Positions 25,109 to 39,992 of a stretch of 64,000 nucleotides of DNA are shown piece after piece. The position numbers and the translations under genes are program-made. The notes below the pieces were generated by a model. That model saw nothing but the letters and a program-made list of their open reading frames with translations. It was not told where the DNA came from and did no database searches. Source of the stretch: Panulirus ornatus. Its lineage: Eukaryota; Arthropoda; Malacostraca; Decapoda; Palinuridae. Every line of letters begins with the position of its first letter. Positions within the stretch are counted from its first letter, which is position 1. The stretch spans positions 29,355,677 to 29,419,676 of the forward strand of contig NC_092286.1 of NCBI RefSeq assembly GCF_036320965.1, read 5' to 3'.

Positions 25109-25197
<89 letters not shown>
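25109..25197. repeat. Expanded (TA)n tract inside the 27-bp array
   Basis: About 44 TA units following GGTCACC. The array unit resumes in phase (GTTGAACAG) directly after it. Confidence 0.95.
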
Positions 25198-25201
<4 letters not shown>

Positions 25202-25453
25202 AACAGAAGGTCACCCATATATATGTTGAACAGAAGGTCACCCATATATATGTTGAACAGAAGGTCACCCATATATATGTTGAACAGGTCACCCATATAT
25301 ATGTTGAACAGAAGGTCACCCATATATATGTTGAACAGAAGGTCACCCATATATATGTTGAACAGAAGGTCACCCATATATATGTTGAACAGAAGGTCAC
25401 CCATATATATGTTGAACAGAAGGTCACCCATATATATGTTGAACAGAAGGTCA

Positions 25454-25554
<101 letters not shown>

Positions 25555-25595
25555 AACAGAAGGTCACCCATATATATGTTGAACAGAAGGTCACC

Positions 25596-25626
<31 letters not shown>

Positions 25627-25938
25627 AACAGAAGGTCACCCATATATATGTTGAACAGAAGGTCACCCATATATATGTTGAACAGAAGGTCATCCATATA
25701 TATGTTGAACAGAAGGTCACCCATATATATGTTGAACAGAAGGTCACCTATATATATATATATATGTTGAACAGAAGGTCACCCATATATATGTTGAACA
25801 GAAGGTCACCTATATATATATATATATGTTGAACAGAAGGTCACCCATATATATGTTGAACAGAAGGTCACCTATATATATATATATATATATATGTTGA
25901 ACAGAAGGTCACCCATATATATGTTGAACAGAAGGTCA

Positions 25939-25939
<1 letters not shown>

Positions 25940-26016
<77 letters not shown>
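25940..26016. repeat. Expanded (TA)n tract inside the 27-bp array
   Basis: About 38 TA units. Shorter expansions occur at about 25592-25622, 25748-25765, 25809-25828 and 25872-25895, all preceded by CACC. Confidence 0.95.
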
Positions 26017-26019
<3 letters not shown>

Positions 26020-27478
26020 AACAGAAGGTCACCCATATATATGTTGAACAGAAGGTCACCTATATATGTTGAACAGAAGGTCACCCATATATATGTTGAA
26101 CAGAAGGTCACCCATATATATGTTGAATATGTTGAACAGAAGGTCACCCATATCTGTTGAAACAGAAGGTCAACCACATCTGTTGAAACATAAGTAATCC
26201 ATATCTGTTGAAACAGGTCACCCATATCTGCTGAAACAGAAGGTCACCCATATCTACTGAACAGAAGGTCACCCATATCTGTTGAAACAGGTCACCCATA
26301 TCTGTTGAAACAGGTCACCCATATCTGTTGAAACAGAGGGTCACCTATATCTATTCAAAGAGGTCACCCATATCTGTTGAAAGAGAAGGTCACTCATGTC
26401 TGTTGGAACAAAAGGTCACCCATATCTGTTGAAAGAGGTCACCCAATTCTATTGAAACAGAAGGTCATCCCTATCTGTTGAAACAAGGTCACCCATATCT
26501 GTTAAAACAGGGTCACCCATATCTACTGAACAGGTCACCCATATCTATTGAAACAGGTCACCCACATCTGTTGAATTAGAAGGTCGCCCATATCTGTTGA
26601 AACAGAAGGTCACCCACATCTGTTGAAACAGGTCACCCATCTCTGTTGAAACAGAAGGTCACCCATGTCTGTTGAAACAGAAGGTCACCCATGTCTGTTG
26701 AAACAGAAGGTCACTCACATATGTTGAAACAGAAGGTCACCCACATATGTTGAAACATAAGGTCACCCACATATGTTGAAACATAAGGTCACCCACATCT
26801 GTTGAAACATAAGGTCACCCACATCTGTTGAAACATAAGGTCACCCATATCTGTTGAAACAGAAGGTCACCCACATCTGTTGAAACAGAGGGTCACCCAC
26901 ACCTGTTATAACAAGGTCACCCACATCTGTTGAAACAGAAGGTCACCCGCATCTGTTGAAACAGGTCACCTATATCTGTTGAAAGAGAAGGTCACCCACA
27001 TCTGTTGAAACATAAGGTCACCCATATCTGTTGAAACAGGTCACCCACATCTGTTGAATTAGAAGGTCTCCCATATCTGTTGAAACAGAAGGTCACCCAC
27101 ATCTGTTGATACAGAGGGTCACCCATATCTGTTGAAAGAGGTCACCCATGTCTGTTGGAACAGAAGGTCACCCACATCTGTTGAAACAGAAGGTCACCCA
27201 CATCTGTTGAAATAGAAGGTCACCCACATCTGTTGAAACAGAAGGTCATCCCACATCTGTTGAAACAGAAGGTCACCCATATCTGTTGAAACAGAAGGTC
27301 ACCCATATCTGTTGAAACAGGTCACCCATACCTGTTATAACTAGGTCACCCACATTTGTTGAAACAGGTCACCCATATCTGTTGAAACAGAAGGTCACCC
27401 ATATCTGTTGAAACAGGTCACCCATACCTGTTATAACTAGGTCACCCACATTTGTTGAGACAGAGGGTCACCCATATC

Positions 27479-28041
27479 TGTTGTTATGAGGCATTAGGGT
27501 GTTGTGAAGGGGGGAGATGTGTTGTGAAAGGAGGAGGGGGGAGTTGTGAGGGGGGTGAGGGGTGTTGTAGGGGCGTTGGTGAGTTTGTGAGGTGTGGGGT
27601 GTTGTGGGGGTGGTGGAGGGGTACTGTGAGGGGTGGTGGAGGGGTGTTGTGAGGTGTGGGGGTGGGGGGGTGTGGTGGGGGTGGGTGGTGGGGTGTGTGG
27701 GGGGGGAGGTGTGGGGGGGGGGGTTGTGGGGTGGGGGGGGGTGTTGTGGGGTGGGGAGGGGTGTTGTGAGGGGTGTGGGTGGGGTGTTGGTGGGGGTGGT
27801 GTGGGGTGTTGGTGGAGGGGTGGTGGGTGGGGGGTGTTGTGGGTGTGGTGGAGGGGTGTGTGAGGGGGGTGGGAGGGGGTTGGGGTGGGGTGGGGGGTGG
27901 GTGTGGGGTGTGGGGGGGTGTTGTGGGGGTGGTGTGGGGGTGTTGTGAGGGGTGGTGGAGGGGTGTTGTGAGGGTGGTGGTGGAGGGGTGTTGTGAGGGG
28001 TGGGTGGGGGGGTGTTGTGAGGGTGGGGGAGGGGTGTTGGT
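27479..28041. repeat. G-rich minisatellite, about 24-bp unit (left part)
   Basis: Irregular copies of GTGTTGTGAGGGGTGGTGGA plus GGGG, more variable than on the right side. The copies grade into the G-tract. Confidence 0.85.
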
Positions 28042-30037
<1,996 letters not shown>

Positions 30038-30760
30038 AGGTGGGGTGGGGTGGGGGGTGTGGTGGGGGGTGGTTGGGGGGGTGGGGGTGGGGTGTGGTGG
30101 GGGTGGTGAGGGGGTGGGTGGGAGGGGTGTTGTGGGGGTGGTGGAGGGGTGTTGGTGAGGGGTGGTGGGGGGTGTGTGGGGGGTGGTGTGGGTGTGTTTG
30201 GGGGTAGGGGTGGTGGTGGGGGTGTGTGGGTGGTGGAGGGGTGGTGGAGGGGGTGTGTTGTGGGGGTGGTGGGGGGTGTTGGTGAGGGTGTTGGTGGGGT
30301 GTTGTGAGGGGTGGTGGAGGGGAGGAGGAGGGGTGTTGTGAGGGGTGGTGGAGGGGTGTTGTGTGGGGTGGTGGAGGGGTGTTGTGAGGGGTGGTGGAGG
30401 GGTTCTGTGAGGGGTGCTGGTGGGGTGTTGTAAGGGGTGCTGGTGGGGTGTTGTGAGGGTGTGGAGGGGTGTTGTGAGGGGTGGTGGAGGGGTGTTGTGA
30501 GGGGTGGTGGAGGGGTGTTGTGAGGGGTGGTGGAGGGGTGTTGTGAGGGGTGGTGGAGGGGTGTTGTGAGGGGTGGTGGAGGGGTGTTGTAAGGGGTGCT
30601 GCTGGGGTGTTGTAAGGGGTGGCTGGTGGGCATTGTGAGGTGTGGGGGTATAGCGAGGTGTGGTGGGGTGTTGTTGTGAGGTGTGGTGAGTTTGAGGTTG
30701 GGGTTGGGGTTGGGTGGGTTGGGTGTATGTTGTGAGGGTGGGTGGGTGGGTGGGGTGGGT
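30038..30760. repeat. G-rich minisatellite, 24-bp unit (right part)
   Basis: Regular copies of GTGTTGTGAGGGGTGGTGGA plus GGGG at 24-bp period, best ordered at 30320-30610, then decaying into GTGGGTGGG-type sequence. Confidence 0.9.
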
Positions 30761-30861
30761 GAGTCAGGCGGCAGGTGTGGTCAGTCGCCACCCTCCGTCA
30801 CCTGGCGCCACCTGCATTGATTTTAGCTCAGTATGATCTCAGTGTTGCTACACGCCACCTG

Positions 30862-30911
<50 letters not shown>
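30862..30911. repeat. Microsatellite (GT)n
   Basis: About 25 GT units. Confidence 0.95.
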
Positions 30912-30914
<3 letters not shown>

Positions 30915-31500
30915 AGGGCACATTTGTACTCGCTTGTGGTGTACACTGCGGGCCAGGGAGCTGTACAGTGGCGTGGAGGAAGGGGGCGCCGTCCCCGCTC
31001 CCTCCCCTTAATCCCTCGTCTCTATACACTTGGTGTTCACAGTTTTGGACACCTGGTATATGTATGTATATATATACATGACCCACCATCTAACATCTCT
31101 GTAAAAGTCCACAAATTCACGTCTGATTTGGTCCATCTTTGCGTATCAGTGTCTAACCTAACTCTTCCCTAACACCGTCCTCAAACTTCTAGTCTTGAAT
31201 GTTAGGGCCAAGTTTCCTTTTCCAATTTCCTCATTCACAGTCGGCACAACAAATAGCTTTTTCATCCACCTGCAGACAGCTTGTCTCATTAGCATTGCCT
31301 CTTTGTGTTCGAGCAGAGGTTAGGTACAACATCAAGAGCCAAAGTGGTTTTCAGACTCGGATTCATACAATCCGTTGCCTGCCAGATTCCATATTCATAT
31401 CCAAACCTTTTTTCTTATCACCATCTTATCTTCTTCATTCATCTATATTTGTACTTTGGACTTTTCAGCATACCTTCTCTGAGCCTCACTGAATTCCCTT
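30912..31500. other. Unique DNA without a recognised gene
   Basis: About 590 bp with mixed composition. Two overlapping short frames (31199-31492 and 31305-31505) show no domain that I recognise. Confidence 0.5.
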
Positions 31501-31845
31501 GGTAAGGTAAGGCAAATCCTCTTTGTTCCTTACGTTTCGCACAACCTCAGCATCATCAGCAAACATATTCCAATCCAATCCTTGCGACAAGTCATTTCCA
31601 GAGATCAGGAAGAACAATGGTTCTTAGTCAGTCCGGTGTACCGTTTGGCGGTCAACTGCCCAACCTATTTTCGGAAAACCTCCTGTGAAGTGCCTCCTCT
31701 GTTCCCACCCTATTACATCATTTCCAATCCCTAAGTCCTGCCATGAAATCCAAATTCTCTACCAACTTCCAAAGGGGGCACAGTGTCAAACGCCCTCCTG
31801 ACAACCCGATAAAACACATTATCTATAAACTGCCACGGTCGAATC
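31501..31845 (-). pseudogene. Decayed CR1/L2-like reverse transcriptase fragment
   Basis: Read on the minus strand, about 31787-31825 gives RRAFDTVPPLEV, matching the AFDTVPH motif of CR1/L2-type RTs. About 31505-31623 gives PLFFLISGNDLSQGLDW, then NMFADDAEVVRNV: the F/YxDD catalytic box with the INDL-type motif before it in the usual order. Stops and frame changes separate the two parts and the VPQGS region between them is not readable. This lineage differs from the dominant LINE family in the window. It is an old, inactive fragment. Confidence 0.65.
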
Positions 31846-32632
31846 TTAGGTTTTTACTCGAGGGTTCTTTGTGATCTTCATTTCACCGTTTCACGAAGCA
31901 CGTATCAAAGTCACTCCATGATCAACAACTTCGATCTAAGATTGATAACGTATCAGGATCTATGACGCACCAATGCGAGGAGCTGATATTGTAAACACAG
32001 CCCAAAGGATCTGTGTCTCCTATGACTTTCTACTTCCGTGAGAAGCTAAATAATTTTAGCTGATTACTTTATAACTAAAGGTCTGTCGTAATTAGTAATT
32101 TATTACTTCTTCTGACACATACGTATACACCTCACTGTCTTTATTATAACCCTTAGATATTCATTCTGGGTCAGTGAAATTATCAAGAAATTGATTCATA
32201 TTTTTTTTCGAGATTGTATTACTTTTTCTTTCCCCAACGTGTCCTGTCGAAATGGATCATCCACGAGTATTTCATTGTAGAATTGTCCAATAAGATTACC
32301 TTACTTGTCATCATAGACTCCTCTGCTAATACCCCCCTTTACATCAGCCACCCTAATCATCTAACACATTCAACAGTCCATCAAAACACTCGGCCCCATC
32401 TCTTTAATTTCCCCTTATCTATTACCAATCCCCCATATCTGTCCCCTTCACTAATGACCCTCATTTATTCACTTCTCCTAGTATTGATCTCTTCCAAAAC
32501 ATTTCCTTATTCTCGCACCCCAATTCTCACTGTCTCACTTTTCCATTCCTCTGAGGTCCTGCCGCTTCCTCTTGTACATTTACCAATCACCCTCACACCT
32601 TCCCAGCATATGGAACGCCCGGCAAGACTCCC

Positions 32633-32634
<2 letters not shown>
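31846..32634. other. Unique DNA without a recognised gene
   Basis: About 790 bp. The right half is C/T-rich and carries an open frame from 32214 that continues into the CT tract and the next array. It has no recognisable domain before the repeats, so it is not called. Confidence 0.5.

Positions 32635-32700
<66 letters not shown>
32635..32700. repeat. Microsatellite (CT)n
   Basis: About 33 CT units. Confidence 0.95.
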
Positions 32701-32703
<3 letters not shown>

Positions 32704-32964
32704 TTCCTCAACCTACAGATCATTACCCTTGCCCCACTTGCCTACATCACACCCTTGCGCGTTCCACATACATCGCCTGCACATGCCAGCACTGCAACCC
32801 TAAAGATGCCTCCTATTCCTCGCCCACTCCCTTCGCCCCGTCTACTCTCACCTCATCCCATTTTCCACACTCACGTCCGCCCCTTTCCTATATTCTCTGC
32901 AGCTTCCACGCCAGCCACCATCCAGAAAGGATCAGGCGCCTCGCCAGTTGGCCCTCTCAACACA
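32701..32964. other. Unassigned C-rich segment
   Basis: About 260 bp of non-tandem, C-rich sequence open in one forward frame by composition. No domain recognised. Confidence 0.4.
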
Positions 32965-34944
32965 TCTACATCCCAGAGTCCCTCCTCAACACGTCTTCAT
33001 CCCAGAGTCCCTCCTCAACACGTCTTCAATCCCGGAGTCTCTTCCTCAACACTTCTTCATCCCAGAGTCTCTTCCTCAACACGTCTTCATCCCAGAGTCT
33101 CTTCCTCAACACGTCTTCATCCCAGAGTCCCTCCTCAGCACATCTTCATCCCAGAGTCTCTTCCTCAACACATCTTCATCCCAGAGTCTCTTCCTCAACA
33201 CATCTTCATCCCAGGGTCCCTTCCTCAGCACGTCTTCATCCCAGAGTCTCTTCCTCAACACGTCTTCACCCCAGAGTCTCTTCCTGAACACATCTTCATC
33301 CAAGAGTCTCTTCCTGAACACATCTTCATCCCAGAGTCTCTTCCTCAACACATCTTCATCCCAGAGTCTCTTCCTCAGCACATCTTCATCCCAGAGTCTC
33401 TTCCTCAACACATCTTCATCCCAGAGTCTCTTCCTCAGCACATCTTCATCCCAGAGTCTCTTCCTCATCACATTTTCATCCCAGAGTCTCTTCCTCATCA
33501 CATTTTCATCTCAGAATCTCTTCCTCAACACATCTTCATCCCAGAGTCTCTTCCTCAACACATCTTCATCCCAGAGTCTCTTCCTCTACACGTCTTCATT
33601 CCAGAGTCTCTTCCTCATCACATTTTCATCCCAGAGTCTCTTCCTCAGCACATCTTCATCCCAGAGTCTCTTCCTCAACACATCTTCATCCCAGTGTCTC
33701 TTCCTCAACACATCTTCATCCCAGAGTCTCTTCCTCAACACGTCTTCATACCAGAGTCCCTCCTCAGCACATCTTCATCCCAGAGTCTCTTCCTCAACAC
33801 ATCTTCACCCCAGAGTCCCTTCCTTAACACGTCTTCATCCCAGAGTCCCTCCTCAGCACATCTTCATCCCAGAGTCTCTTCCTCAACACGTCTTCATCCC
33901 AGAGTCTCTCCCTCAGCACATCTTCATCCCAGAGTCTCTTCCTCAACACATCTTCATCCCAGAGTCTCTTCCTCAACACATCTTCATCCCAGAGTCTCTA
34001 CCTCAGCACATCCTCATCCAAGAGTCTCTTCCTCAACACATCTTCATCCCAGAGTCCCTCCTCAACACATCTTCATCCCAGAGTCTCTTCCTCAACACAT
34101 CTTCATCCCAGAGTCTCTTCCTCAACACATCTTCATCCAAGAGTCTCTTCCTCAACACATCTTCATCCCAGAGTCTCTTCCTCAACACATCTTCATCCCA
34201 GAGTCTCTTCCTCAACACATCTTCATCCCAGAGTCTCTTCCTCAGCACATCTTCATCCCAGAGTCTCTTCCTCATCACATTTTCATCCCAGAGTCTCTTC
34301 CTCAACACATCTTCATCCCAGAGTCTCTTCCTCAACACATCTTCATCCCAGAGTCTCTTCCTCAACACATCTTCATCCCAGAGTCTCTTCCTCAGCACAT
34401 CTTCATCCCAGAGTCTCTTTCTCAACACATCTTCATCCCAGAGTCCCTCCTCAACACATCTTCATCCCAGAGTCTCTTCCTCAGCACATCTTCATCCCAG
34501 AGTCTCTTCCTCAACACATCTTCATCCCAGAGTCTCTTCCTCAACACATCTTCATCCCAGAGTCTCTTCCTCAACACATCTTCATCCCAGAGTCTCTTCC
34601 TCAACACATCTTCATCCCAGAGTCTCTTCCTCAACACATCTTCATCCCAGAGTCTCTTCCTCAACACATTTTCATCCCAGAGTCCCTCCTCAACACATCT
34701 TCATCCCAGAGTCTCTTCCTCAACACATCTTCATCCCAGAGTCTCTTCCTCAACACATCTTCATCCCAGAGTCTCTTCCTCAACACATCTTCATCCCAGA
34801 GTCTCTTCCTCAACACATCTTCATCCCAGAGTCTCTTCCTCAACACTTCTTCATCCCAGAGTCCCTCCTCAACACATCTTCATCCCAGAGTCCCTCCTCA
34901 GCACATCTTCATCCCAGAGTCCCTCCTCAGCACATCTTCATCTA
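32965..34944. repeat. Minisatellite array, 30-bp unit
   Basis: About 66 copies of a 30-bp unit with CAGAGTCTCTTCCTCAACAC followed by ATCTTCATCC, plus 27-28 bp forms with CAGAGTCCCTCCTC. Common variants are CAGCAC, CATCAC and ACGTCTTC. Frames stay open over 600-800 codons (SQSLFLNTSS-type and its other frames) because the period is a multiple of three. The 27-28 bp units shift frame and explain why several frames carry the same peptides in turn. Confidence 0.95.
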
Positions 34945-34989
34945 ATGCATAATATGATTATGACAGCTGACCTACCCAACTGATCACAC

Positions 34990-35390
34990 ACGTAAACTAA
35001 CGTATGTCCTTCATTTCACACCAAATGCTTCCCAAATGGACCAATTCCTTTGAATTCCTTTGTCTGTTCAGCTCCACCAATTGTTCACATCACCTGCTAC
35101 ATCGCCACCTCTCGCATTCAAATCGCCCATCATTGACAATGGCTGATGCATCTCTTAGCTCCTTATTTCTTTTTACTTCACCCGATCTCAAGTGTATTAG
35201 CATGGATAATCATCCACCTCTCGTAATCTCCTTTCATTTCTACCCATATCAGTTTCCAGATCACTTCCTTACGCACTCTCACACACTCCCACCACTCCTG
35301 CTTTAGAAGTATTGCTACCCCTTCCTTAGCGCTCACTCCCCTCACACACCTCCTTAACTTAAGACATATCCAAACCATTCCTTCCATTGA
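34990..35390 (-). pseudogene. LINE endonuclease fragment
   Basis: The minus-strand frame at 35178-35387 (RGVSAKEGVAILLKQEWWEC and following) matches the N-terminal endonuclease region of the LINE copy ending near 39690. Farther along, about 35090-35145 reads MMGDLNARGGDVAGDV, the GDxNA catalytic motif of AP-type endonucleases. A frameshift lies between the two parts. No RT follows; the fragment is isolated and inactive. Confidence 0.7.
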
Positions 35391-35395
35391 GCGGG

Positions 35396-35463
35396 AGGGT
35401 AGTGGTGGTGGTGGGTGTGGTGCGGGGAGGGTAGTGGTGGTGGTGGGTGTGGTGCGGGGAGGG
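35396..35463. repeat. Two copies of a 32-bp GT-rich repeat at a gap edge
   Basis: GTAGTGGTGGTGGTGGGTGT plus GGTGCGGGGAGG twice, cut off by the N-run. Confidence 0.8.
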
Positions 35464-35563
35464 NNNNNNNNNNNNNNNNNNNNNNNNNNNNNNNNNNNNN
35501 NNNNNNNNNNNNNNNNNNNNNNNNNNNNNNNNNNNNNNNNNNNNNNNNNNNNNNNNNNNNNNN
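35464..35563. other. Assembly gap (100 N)
   Basis: Exactly 100 N, a conventional placeholder for a gap of unknown size. Left and right sides need not be adjacent. Confidence 0.99.
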
Positions 35564-37229
<1,666 letters not shown>

Positions 37230-37275
<46 letters not shown>

Positions 37276-38625
37276 CTTTGTCGCTGTCTCCCGCGTTTGC
37301 GAGGTAGCGCAAGGAAACAGACGAAAGAAATGGCCCAACCCCCCCCATACACATGTACATACACACGTCCACACACGCAAATATACATGGTTTACCCCGG
37401 ACGCTTCACATGCCTTGATTCAATCCCCTGACAGCACGTCAACCCCTGTATACCACATCGCTCCAATTCACTCTATTCCTTGCCCTCCTTTCACCCTCCT
37501 GCATGTTCAGGCCCCGATCACACAAAATCCTTTTCACTCCATCTTTCCACCTCCAATTTGGTCTCCCTCTTCTCCTCGTTCCCTCCACCTCCGACACATA
37601 TATCCTCTTGGTCAATCTTTCCTCACTCATTCTCTCCATGTGCCCAAACCATTTCAAAACACCCTCTTCTGCTCTCTCAACCACGCTCTTTTTATTTCCA
37701 CACATCTCTCTTACCCTTACGTTACTTACTCGATCAAACCACCTCACACCACACATTGTCCTCAAACATCTCATTTCCAGCACATCTATCCTCCTGCGCA
37801 CAACTCTATCCATAGCCCACGCCTCGCAACCATACAACATTGTTGGAACTACTATTCCTTCAAACATACCCATTTTTGCTTTCCGGGATAATGTTCTCGA
37901 CTTCCACACATTTTTCAAGGCTCCCAAAATTTTCGCCCCCTCCCCCACCCTATGATCCACTTCCGCTTCCATGGTTCCATCCGCTGCCAGATCCACTCCC
38001 AGATATCTAAAACACTTCACTTCCTCCAGTTTTTCTCCATTCAAACTCACCTCCCAATTGACTTGACCCTCAACCCTACTGTACCTAATAACCTTGCTCT
38101 TATTCACATTTACTCTTAACTTTCTTCTTCCACACACTTTACCAAACTCCGTCACCAGCTTCTGCAGTTTCTCACATGAATCCGCCACCAGCGCTGTATC
38201 ATCAGCGAACAACAACTGACTCACTTCCCAAGCTCTCTCATCCCCAACAGACTTCATACTTGCCCCTCTTTCCAAGACTCTTGCATTTACCTCCCTAACA
38301 ACCCCATCCATAAACAAATTAAACAACCATGGAGACATCACACACCCCTGCCGCAAACCTACATTCACTGAGAACCAATCACTTTCCTCTCTTCCTACAC
38401 GTACACATGTCTTACATCCTCGATAAAAACTTTTCACTGCTTCAAACAACTTGCCTCCCACACCATATATTCTTAATACCTTCCACAGAGCATCTCTATC
38501 AACTCTATCATATGCCTTCTCCAGATCCATAAATGCTACATACAAATCCATTTGCTTTTCTAAGTATTTCTCGCATACATTCTTCAAAGCAAACACCAGA
38601 TCCACACATCCTCTACCATCTTCCA
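37230..38625 (-). mobile_element. Young LINE copy inserted into the old one
   Basis: A 5'-truncated copy in the same orientation as its host element. Its tail is a run of about 40 T on the plus strand (37232-37272; poly-A on its own strand), then the 3' UTR with hairpin at 37289-37308 and an intact RT frame. The host element reads up to VKSF on one side (38627) and resumes at KACVRVG on the other (37229), losing only about 7 bp. Confidence 0.8.
37439..38625 (-). CDS. LINE reverse transcriptase ORF, 5'-truncated
   Basis: An uninterrupted frame of about 395 codons that starts inside the RT at GRGCVDLVFALKNV. In order it contains VAFMDLEKAYDRVDRD (RT block with the first catalytic Asp), GLRQGCVMSPWLFNLFMDG, the catalytic LLFADDTALVADS, the KCFRYLGVDL block and, near the C-terminus, [13 protein letters not shown] and [11 protein letters not shown]. 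It lacks the endonuclease and the N-terminal RT fingers, so it cannot act as a complete element. It is nearly identical to the plus-strand copies at 39694-45560 and so is a recent insertion. No promoter of its own is seen. Confidence 0.8.
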
Positions 38626-39692
38626 TAAAAACTTTTCACTACTTCTAGCAACTTACCTTCCAAACCATATGCTCTTACTACTTTCCACAGAGCACTTCTA
38701 TCAGTTCTATCATATGTCTTCTCCAGAGCCACAGACGCTACATACAAATTCATCTGCCTTTCTAAGTATTCTCACATACATTCTTCAAAGCAAACACCTG
38801 CAATATGCATGCATTCCGCCAATGCTCAGGCACTTCACCATGAACCATACATACAGTGAATATCCTTACCAGCAAGTCAACAACACAATCACCCCCTTTT
38901 TTTTTTATAAATTCCATAGCAATACCATCCAAACACACCGCCTTGCCGGCGTTCACTACCTCTCCTCTGTTACCAGATATATATCCCTGTACCTCCTCAC
39001 ACAAGTCTCTTTTCCAAGCTCACTTACTCTCACCATTCTCTTCTCCTCAACATTCTCTCTTCTTTTCTGAAAACCTCTACAAATCTTCACCTTCGCCTTC
39101 ACAAGATAATGATCAGATAATCCTCCAGTTGCCCCTCTCAGCACATTATCATCCAAAAGTTTCTCTTTTACACGATTACCAATTAACAGGTAATCCAATA
39201 ACGCCCTCTGGCCATCTCTCCTACTCACATGCGTATACTTATGTATCTGTCATTTCTTAAACCAAGTATTCCAAATCACCAGTCCTTTTTTCAGCACACA
39301 AATCCATAAGCCCTTCACCATTTCCATTTACAATACTGAACGCCCCATGTACACCAATCATGCCCTCAACTGCCACCTTACTCACCTTTGCATTCAAATA
39401 ATCCACTATAACCCGGTCTCGTGCATCAAAGCTACTTACACACTCACTCAGTTACTCCCAAAACACTTGCCTCTCATGATCTTTCTTCTCATGAACAGGT
39501 GCAAAAGCACCAATAATCAGCCAGCTCTCTCCATCCACTTTCAGTTTTACACATATCAACTTAGAGTTTACCTTCTTACACTCTATCACATTTTCTTGGT
39601 TCAGGATTGCTACTACTTCCTTTGCTGTTGTCCACTCACTAACCCCTGACTTTCCTCCCAAGGCATTCCCAAACCTCTTTTCAAGTTTACAT
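38626..39692 (-). mobile_element. Old LINE copy, 5' part (endonuclease and start of RT)
   Basis: Read on the minus strand from about 39690: endonuclease N-terminus (ENVIECKKVNSKLICVKLKV), WLIIGAFAPVHEKKDHERQV, the region with GNTWF at about 39255-39270, then RRDGQRALLDYLLI and SDHYLVKAKVKI (about 39090-39110, with the catalytic His). After CVRRYRD a deletion of about 600 bp relative to the copy at 40200-40800 joins to GKAVCLDGIAMEFI; a second deletion removes the region after ACI. RT resumes with VFALKNVC and stops at VKSF at 38627, where the younger copy is inserted. Many frame breaks; inactive. Confidence 0.75.
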
Positions 39693-39695
39693 GGG

Positions 39696-39929
39696 CATGA
39701 AAAGAAAGATCATGAGAGGCAAGTGTTTTGGGAGCAGCTGAATGAGTGTGTTAGTGGTTTTGATGCACGAGACCGGGTTATAGTGATGGGTGATTTGAAT
39801 GCAAAGGTGAGTAATGTGGCAATTGAGGGAATAATTGGTATACATGGGGTGTTCAGTGTTGTAAATGGAAATGGTGAAGAGCTTGTAGATTTATGTGCTG
39901 AAAAAGGACTGGTGATTGGGAATACCTAG
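39696..39929 (+). pseudogene. LINE AP-endonuclease fragment ending in a premature stop
   Basis: In frame with the downstream ORF. It contains RVIVMGDLNAKVS (about 39774-39812), the GDxN catalytic motif, and ends at GNT followed by TAG. In the older minus-strand copy this codon reads TGG (Trp), so the stop is a single-base nonsense change. The N-terminal part of the endonuclease, including the catalytic Asn/Glu region, is missing. Confidence 0.75.
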
Positions 39930-39992
39930 TTCAAAAAGCGAGATATACATAAGTATACGTATGTAAGTAGGAGAGATGGCCAGAGAGCGTTA

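Noticed and set aside
32572..34983. Frames of 600-800 codons across the 30-bp array
   Set aside because: The repeat period is a multiple of three and has no stops; the same peptides move between frames when 27-28 bp units shift phase.
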